Assembly (NCBI GenBank): GCA_933228675.1
Contig: OW121741.1
Coordinates: 72,862,629 to 72,926,628, forward strand
Direction: 5' to 3'
DNA from: Stomorhina lunata
Taxonomy: Eukaryota > Arthropoda > Insecta > Diptera > Rhiniidae
Length of the DNA: 64,000 nt
Of the stretch, positions 56,921-64,000 are shown one piece after another. Position 1 is the first letter of the stretch; every line of letters begins with the position of its first letter. Both the position numbers and the translations under genes were made by a program. The notes beneath the pieces were generated by a model, which saw only the letters and a list, made by a program, of their open reading frames with translations, made no database searches and had not been told where the DNA came from.

Positions 56921-58523
56921 CTCATGTAGAAAGGTCCTAACTCGCATATTTAAAACTTAACAGGAGAAGGTAAGAACAGATTTAAAACAGTAATTGACAA
57001 AATTTTACATTTTTTTAAATAGAGGCTATTTTTAAAATGAGGGACAAATTTGGTTTTCAAAACTTTTTTTAATTTTAAACATATAAAAACCAATTTGAGA
57101 TAGGGCTCATTTCGGAGTGTAAATGTCATTTAGGGCCTTTTTCTGTAGTGATCAAACGAAATTATATTAAGAAAAGCTTTCGATAGTGAAAGTTTTCTGT
57201 AGAAATGCTTTCGATAGCGAATGCTTTCTACAAGAGATCTTTCGATATTAAAAGTTTTCTAAAGGAAAGTTTTCTTTCTATAGGAAAGCTTTCGATATTG
57301 AAAGTTCGACTTCAAATGATTTCTATTCTCTAGATATGGAATGTTTTTAGTAGAAAGCTTTGGATATTAAAAGTAAACTTAAGAAAATCTGTTCATATTA
57401 AATGTTTTCAATCCTCAATATTTTGACGACAAAAGAAAGAAATCTTTCGATATTCAAAGTTTTATGAAGGAATTTGAAAGTTTTCTATAGAAAATCTTTC
57501 GATTTCGAAAGTTTATTATGGAAGCCATCGATTTATATAGGAAATTTGTATATATTGACATTTTTATACCGGAAAGCTCTTGATATGCAATATTTTTAGT
57601 AAAAAGCTTTGGGTATTAAAAGTAAACTTAAGAAAATCTGTTCATATAAAATGTTTTTAATCCTAAATATTTTGACGACAAAAGAAATAAATCTTTCGAT
57701 ATAGAGGGTTTTCTATAGAAATCTTTCAATATCAAAAGTTTTTTTTATGGGAAACTTTAGACATCGAAAAATGTATATAGAAAAACTTTTTTAAAGCTTT
57801 CGATATGGAGTGTTTTAAGTTAAAAGCCTTTAATATCAAAAGTTACCTAGAGGAAAGCTTTGATATTGAAAGTTTTTTATAGGAAAGTTTGATATAAGAA
57901 ATTTTTCGATAACGAATGTTTATTAGAGGCTTTCCTTTCGACATCAAAAGTTTTATATAGGAATTTTTAAAGCTTTATTAAAGTTATATATAGGAAAACT
58001 TTTGACATAGAAATTTTTGTATAGGAAAGTTTTCTATCTGAATTGTTTTGAAGACAAACCTTTTACATAAAAAATCTTTCGATATCGAAAGTTTATAATA
58101 GAAAACCTTTCGACATCGAAAGTGTCAGTTCTTAATTGGAAAGCTTTCGATGTGGTTTGATTTTATTAGAAAGCTTTATATATTAAACGTTACCTATAAA
58201 AAAGCTTTTGATATTGAATGTTTTATATTCGAAAAATGTTGTCAGCGAAAGTTTAATATAAGAAATTATTATACATCCTACCGAAAGCTTTAAGATTCGA
58301 CATTTTTTTATTAGTTGTTCATTCAACGACATATAATTTTTCGAGCTAGGGCTTTACAAAATATTTTGTTTACAGTAATCAGTTAGGGCTTTTTAGAAAA
58401 TTTCTTAAATTACCGCTAATTTTGATAAAATTGTCTTAAATTTTTGTGAAATTTGTGTAAAATGCTTTAGAATCGCAAAAAACTTTTTCGAAAAAAGTGT
58501 GAGTTAGGGCCTTTCTACATGAG
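56921..58523. mobile_element. TIR-bounded element with minisatellite interior
   Basis: The left end CTCATGTAGAAAGGTCCTAA then CTC and the right end GAGTTAGGGCCTTTCTACAT then GAG are near-perfect inverted repeats. The left end continues ACAGGAGAAGG as in the 55981-56207 MITE. Most of the 1.6-kb interior is a degenerate tandem array (57160-58290). No transposase frame. The superfamily is uncertain. Confidence 0.65.
57160..58290. repeat. Degenerate GAAAGCTTTCGATATTGAAAG minisatellite
   Basis: Units of about 30 bp built from GAAAGCTTTCGATAT and GAAAGTTTTCTATAG recur about 25-35 times with many substitutions and indels. The unit itself is partly palindromic (GAAAGCTTTC). It lies wholly inside the element at 56921-58523. 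Confidence 0.75.
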
Positions 58524-60689
58524 ACCAACGATATGTATGTTATATTAACGTTTATTTGAGACAGGCAAAGGTTGCCTTTTATATTTCGAGTCCATGCAAT
58601 AGAAAACAAACAAATATTTACAAGAGCAGGTCATTAAGCCTGTGTCCTATTGGAAAAAACAAAGTTTTTTTTATAAAAAGTTCATTTATTTTTCCACAAA
58701 GTCTTTTTTTTAGCTCTACGCTTAGTCCGAAATTTTTTTAAACTTTTTATCCCCTCCGAAAAATATGATTTCTAGATGTCTTAAAAGTAAGAATTGTTTT
58801 ATGAGTTAATTTTTGCGTTTAAGTCAAAACTCTTGTCAACGACCCATTTCTTTAAATTTGGGAACAAGAAATAGTCAATCGGGTCTAAATTGGTAGGATA
58901 TGAGGGAAGAGGGGTAAATCCTAACCCAATTCTAGAATTTTTGTTATGGAAACAGAAAATGGCTTAGCCTTTGCACTTTAGTTGTGAAAAAGAACTTTTT
59001 TCTTGGTCAAATTCGGTCGTTTATGATCAATTCCTTATTAAATCGACACAATAAGTTATAAAATTATTCACAAGGGGTTTGTTTTTCCCTTTTGAAGGTA
59101 GTTAATGTGGAATATAAGTAAATTCTTACAATTTGGTGCGAACGTCTACAAATGCCGTTTATATCGAACTTCCTAAAAGTAGGCAACACGATTTTCAAAA
59201 AAAAAAAATCTCGATTAGTATCTAAAGACGTATTTCTGCGCTATTAAAGAAATTAAATAATGAGAAAATTTTGTCACTAAACTTATTTGCTGCTCTTAAT
59301 CAGTATTAGTGGGTAAAAAGTATTTCATTTTTCAAAAGGTTCAACCTATAAAATTTTAAAGTATCAAGTAGTTGACAAACTAATTTTTTAAGTACTTTCT
59401 CACACATTTTAGAAATCCACTTTTAAGCTTAATTAAGTTATTCATTATAAGAAAAATCCCTAATTAAAAATATCTTTACCGTAATTTATTTTAAAATTCA
59501 ATTTGTTAAATAAATATCAAATAGTGATAAACTATAGCATAAATGTTTATATTCCCTAACAAGTTCAAGGGGAGGTGAGGAATGTTAGTGTTTCAAAATC
59601 CTTTTTGAACTTGTGTCATAAATTTATGCATAAAGTCTAAGTTTTTCCTATTTCATATCCTCTTTAATATTTTACTTATTTTAATTAATATTTATAAGAA
59701 TCCTTAAAAACTTTTGCTGCAAAAAAACACTTAAATTTTAGTAGCTTTCTCACACTCATTCAATAAATCTAAACCCGGAGACTGTTGTGATTTTTATATG
59801 AATTTTAAATTACACTCTAACACATACATACAGACACTTCTGTCTTGATATGGTTACAAATGTCCTTGTGGATTCATCAAATATAAAAACATACATGTGT
59901 ATTTTACAAATACTTACATTCGCATACATACATACATTTTGTTGCTGGTATTTTTAGTAATGTTGCCATTGTTGTCGTATTTTGTTGCAGTGGCTATAAA
60001 AACAGTAGTTGTAGATTATATTTGTGTTTTTGTTATTATTTTGTTTGAGCTACAGTGAGCGCCGTAAAAATTCTTATAAAGAAAGATCATTAAGTTGAAA
60101 TCCTTAGTCAATGTAAATTATTATAAATTCTTTCTTAAAAATAAACCAATATAACATATAAGGTTTGGTTTTCGCTCTGTCTAGAATTAGGGATAACCTT
60201 CCTGATGAGATGGTCTAACCAACCATCGAAACGAGTCAAGGAAAGTTTTCTCCACCAACATTTTTTGGTTTTATCAAAAAACTATTTATTACAATAATAA
60301 ATAATTGTAATAAATTGGGATCTTAGTGCAATACACTACAGTAAAACTTTTTAATTAAATGTTTGATGTCCCAAAATTTTGATAAACATTTTTAATAAAT
60401 AAATTATGTTTAAAACTTTAAATCAATGTTGGCCATAATTTGCTTGGCAGGGGAATAACATTAATTTGATTTAAACAAGAAAAATTGTTTTTTACTCGTT
60501 CTCAAAAAAACACAGACAATAATCTAACAATAACAATACAATTCTTAGAGCACAATCTCATTTTAAGATGGAGCACTCTCATTTAAAAACGCCCTCTATA
60601 CGGCCAACTTTGCTTTAAATACAATAACATTAAAAAAATCAGTTCAAATTTAAATTTTCTACTATCCCCTTTATCGATTTGCTAATTTT
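58524..60689. other. BicD intron, no recognisable gene
   Basis: AT-rich intron DNA with no supported gene. A conspicuous block near 60180-60240 (CTGATGAGATGGTCTAACCA) looks like a retroelement 3' end scrap but was not placed. Confidence 0.35.
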
Positions 60690-60768
60690 TATACCCTATA
60701 TCTGCAGATGGAAAGAGTGCATTGAATTTGTGCTGATGTTTATAACGCACAGAAATATTAGTCTGATC

Positions 60769-61492
60769 TACACCATTTTCAATTGTAATTGAGAAATTTT
60801 CAAATTGAATTGAGAAATTTTCAATTGTAATTGAGAAATTTTGAAATTGAATTGAGAAATTTTCAATTGAAATTGAGAATTTTCAATTGAAATTGAGAAT
60901 TTTAGAATTGAAATTGAGAAAACCTAAATTGAAAATAAGGTTGAAAGAAGGTTTGTGTTCTCAATTTCAATTAAAAAATTCTCAATTTAAATTTAAAATT
61001 TCTCAATTTCAATTGAAAATTTCTCAATTTCAATTGAAAATTTCTCATTTTCAATTGAAAATTTCTCATTTTCAATTGAAAATTTCTCATTTTCAATTGA
61101 AAACTTGTGCTTTTCTCAATTTCAATTGAAAAATTCTCAATTTAAATTTAAAAATTCTCAATTTCAATTGAAAATTTCTCATTTTCAATTGGGCTTTTCT
61201 CAATTTCAATTCAAAAATTCCCAATTTCAATTGAAAATTTCTCAATTTCAACTGATTGTTTCTCATTTTCAATTAGGATTTTCTCAATTTCAATTGAAAA
61301 TTTCTCATTTTCAATTAAAAATTCTCAATTTCAATTGAAAATTTCTCAATTTCACATGAAAATTCTCAATTTCAATTGAAAATTTCTCATTTTCAATTAA
61401 AAATTCTCAATTTCAATTGAAAATTTCTCAATTTCAATTGAATATTCTCAATTTCAATTGAATATTTCTCAATTTCAATTGAAAATGGTGTA
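60769..61492. mobile_element. Hairpin element of CAATTGAAAATTTCTCAATTT minisatellite
   Basis: The ends are TACACCATTTTCAATTG and CAATTGAAAATGGTGTA, an exact 17-bp inverted pair. The left 150 bp repeats GAATTGAGAAATTTTCAATT. The remaining 550 bp repeats its complement about 25 times in units of 20-24 bp. The two parts can fold into a long hairpin. An open frame across it merely reads the repeat (QLKISHF units) and is not a gene. Confidence 0.8.
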
Positions 61493-61535
61493 GTTAGAAT
61501 TACTTCCTGAGTCGATTTAGCCATATCCGCCCATT

Positions 61536-62387
61536 TTGCAATAATTTAAAACAAAAATGATAAAATTTGAAGCAGACATTGAAATGACCTGTAATATCGG
61601 GTTCATTTAAATAGACTGTAATCATATACTTTTTGTTCGTATGAAATAAATTCAATTTGCCGAATTTCGAGACGATTGGTTCTTATTTCTAGACGATTGG
61701 TTCTCATAAGGCCCAGTCACGGAATTGACCTAAATATAAATTTTTGTATAATTACAGAATTTATCTCAATGCATTGAACATTAATTTGATAACTATAAGT
61801 ATCTATATGACCGACTATAAAACTTTCTTACTTTTTAGACAACATTTTGTATTCTTCTGTTCAGTTTTATACCACACTGTAAATATTTATACTTTCCCTT
61901 CGCTTACGAATAATTTGCTCCAAAAATAAATATTAAATATTTGTTGCGATTACTTGTATTATGTTCATTATTATTTCAACGCCATTTATGCGCTAACATA
62001 CAACTAATTTACGCTCATTTACAAAAATGATATTGTTTGAATGCGTACGAATAAGTGAATATTTGCAGAAGAAAGGACTGAGTTCAATAAAATCGAATTA
62101 ATAATTTTAGAAGCTTTTGGCAAACAAATTTATAATAAATTTTATCTTTTGCAATAATAATCTCCTAAAAATATAAATGTTTTAAAAGGTTTGAAATGAA
62201 TTTTGCAATGACCGGAACATATTACAATCTGAAGGTGACAGGCCTGACAGGCAATGATTAAACTTGTATTAGATCTCCTGGTGGAATACATCACCATTTC
62301 ATTCAGTTTGTCCATATGATGATACCACACCAGAACCTGATTTTATGTTACTTTTTATGCAATTTCAACAATATTTTATCACATTTT
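61536..62387. other. Unclassified insert within repeat R
   Basis: About 850 bp of AT-rich DNA separates two pieces of repeat R. I found no clear terminal repeats or coding region. Confidence 0.35.
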
Positions 62388-62909
62388 TCCGTCCGTCCGT
62401 GTAAACCATGTAATCGAAGTACAGGTCGCAATTGTAAAGATAATTTAATGAAATTTGCCACATATCATTTTTTTAATAGTGGGACCACGGCTATTGAAAT
62501 TCGTCAAAATCGGTCCATTATTTATGGTACATCCCATAGGTCCCACTTCCCGGAATAGAAATATTGGCCACAAATATCAATATTTTTTCATGAAATTTAA
62601 GACAAATACTGCTTATATAAACTAAAATCGCTGTACCAAATTTCCTTGACATTTGACCATAGCTTCCATATAAACTCTTTTGTCAAAATGCACTAAATGA
62701 GACAAAAATCACTAAAACACTCGTAAATCTGAAGACAATGGGAATTTTAAGCTTATTTTTTGCATACATAACTTTTGTAACAACTGTAATCAATTTGACC
62801 CTAGCTCTCATATAAGTCCAAATGAATGAAATAGCTTAAATATATAAGTATTTGTCTGGTGAAGGGTATTGTATAAACGGGCTTGACCGACTATATCCTT
62901 TTTTTACTT

Positions 62910-64000
62910 GTTCTTTATCTATTTAATCGAAATTGGTGTCAAAGATTTCGCGGAGTTTTACAAAAGGTGCAAGCACGTGTCTCTGTTTTTTTTCATTTCT
63001 GATTTAAACGCGTTTTAATTAAATTTCCTATCACATTTAGTGTCGGAGATATGACGTTTCCAACTTTTTCCCTTTTTTGCCCTTTTCTACCATTTGTAAA
63101 ATGGGGTAAAAAAGGGTAAAAACGGGGGAACATTGTACGGTTTAGATAATTTTAATCTTCTTTCTATATATTTAAACGTACAGAACTGTAGCGTTACAGT
63201 TACAGAGCTAAAATTTTAAAAGCGAGTATCTTAGCCGATATATTGTATGATTGCAATTAAATATTTTTTGAAAATAAATTTTAACATTCTTAAAAATCTA
63301 AGGAAAAAGTATCCGCATGTAAACAGATTGTATTCTACATTTCCGAATTATTTTTTTTTATTTTTTTTCTTTAAAATTCCACCTTTTTTTTTTTGATGGA
63401 TATTGGCTTTCGAAATGCTTTGATCCGGTCTATTATTTTGCTTCTCGAACTCCTGCGTTTGTCGTTGTTATATCAAAAATGGATCGTTTTCGTATCGTTT
63501 GAGAAGCAAATTACAGACGTTAACGCGATGAAAAAATGTTTCGTTGCAAAAACAAGTCGTCTCAAACGAAACACCAACGAAATTATTTTCGAAATTTATT
63601 TTTTTCGCTGCATATAGGGGTCGTCAAAATAAATTGTTCGTTATATCTTCGGCATTTACAGTCGGGTCTTAAAGTGTCTTATATCGATGTTTTTGTCTCG
63701 AGAAGGCCAATATTTTGCTTTAATAGTCATCGGTGTCAGATATCCGGTTCTATTATTTATACATTTATTTTCACACCTAATCTATGCCACTCATAAAAAA
63801 CATAGCGTGTAGTACATGAATCAGCCATGGCTGTCACCGATGAGTAACGCATGGGCCACTTTTTTTGTATATCGAGAGCCGTCAAAAATATAGCAAACTT
63901 TTATGGTTCCAAAACTTGATTGATTAAAATTTTTTAATTTTATATTAACTTTTTAAATTCTTATTGTATAAGTTGAGTTGAGTATACGAAAACATCGATA
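62910..64000. other. BicD intron end of window, no recognisable gene
   Basis: AT-rich sequence. An imperfect inverted repeat around TACCATTTGTAAAATGGGGT (63070-63132) could form a stem of about 25 bp. The short open frames have no recognisable domain. Confidence 0.4.

Larger units (their letters stand above)
60690..62905 (-). repeat. Dispersed repeat R, copy 4, split by two insertions
   Basis: The R 3' end (minus) lies at 60690-60768, its GAGTCGATTTAGCCATATCC block at 61493-61535, and the rest from CCGTCCGTCCGTGTAAACC near 62388 to GGGCTTGACCGACTATATCC near 62895. In between are the hairpin minisatellite (60769-61492) and an unclassified insert (61536-62387). Order and orientation of the three R pieces fit a single interrupted copy. 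Confidence 0.65.

Noticed and set aside
60887..61338. Two long plus-strand open frames with repeated QLKISHF units
   Set aside because: They are the translation of the 20-24 bp minisatellite and not a protein-coding gene.

Overview
The window looks like AT-rich nuclear DNA of a higher fly, probably a calyptrate such as a blow fly or muscid. The clues are the insect-type genes BicD and SCAPER with short GT-AG introns, an initiator/DPE style core promoter, an errantivirus (gypsy group), and large amounts of degraded non-LTR, Tc1, pogo and MITE sequence. The species is an inference. No bacterial genes, CRISPR arrays or rRNA genes were seen.

Host genes are few. On the minus strand, 21001-25367 holds three consecutive exons of SCAPER (S-phase cyclin A-associated protein in the ER); the remaining 3' exons must lie beyond an intron of more than 20 kb that runs off the left edge. 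On the minus strand, 30188-30564 is a small two-exon gene for a 71-residue protein that I do not recognise. On the plus strand, 38509-38754 is the first coding exon of Bicaudal D (BicD), preceded by a long A-rich leader and a candidate Inr+DPE promoter at 37154. The BicD intron then fills the rest of the window (over 25 kb).

The left 20 kb (the SCAPER intron) is a graveyard of mobile elements: RTE-like copies in both orientations (340-3140), RTE-tailed short derivatives (4160-4615 and 6925-7310), a pogo/Tigger transposase remnant, copies of a dispersed repeat called R here, an RNase H-bearing I/LOA-type element, and Jockey-type pieces with a mutated catalytic motif. Between SCAPER and BicD are a TTAA-flanked piggyBac-like MITE, a Tc1 transposase remnant, another RTE-like copy and a 5'-truncated non-LTR element.

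The BicD intron carries the most notable element: a complete errantivirus at 45141-52419, antisense to BicD, with two identical 351-bp LTRs, a TACA target duplication, a tRNA-Lys primer site, an open gag-pol frame and an open env frame. Its untranslated leader holds seven copies of a 16-bp palindrome spaced about 60 bp apart, in the same place as the insulator of Drosophila gypsy. The intron also contains tRNA-derived SINEs, one with a perfect 15-bp target duplication inside a Harbinger-like MITE, long fold-back elements, and two TIR-bounded elements whose interiors are degenerate minisatellites. One of these sits inside a copy of repeat R, so insertion order can be read.

Coordinates of degraded elements are approximate; exon borders, LTRs, target duplications and TIR ends were read base by base.
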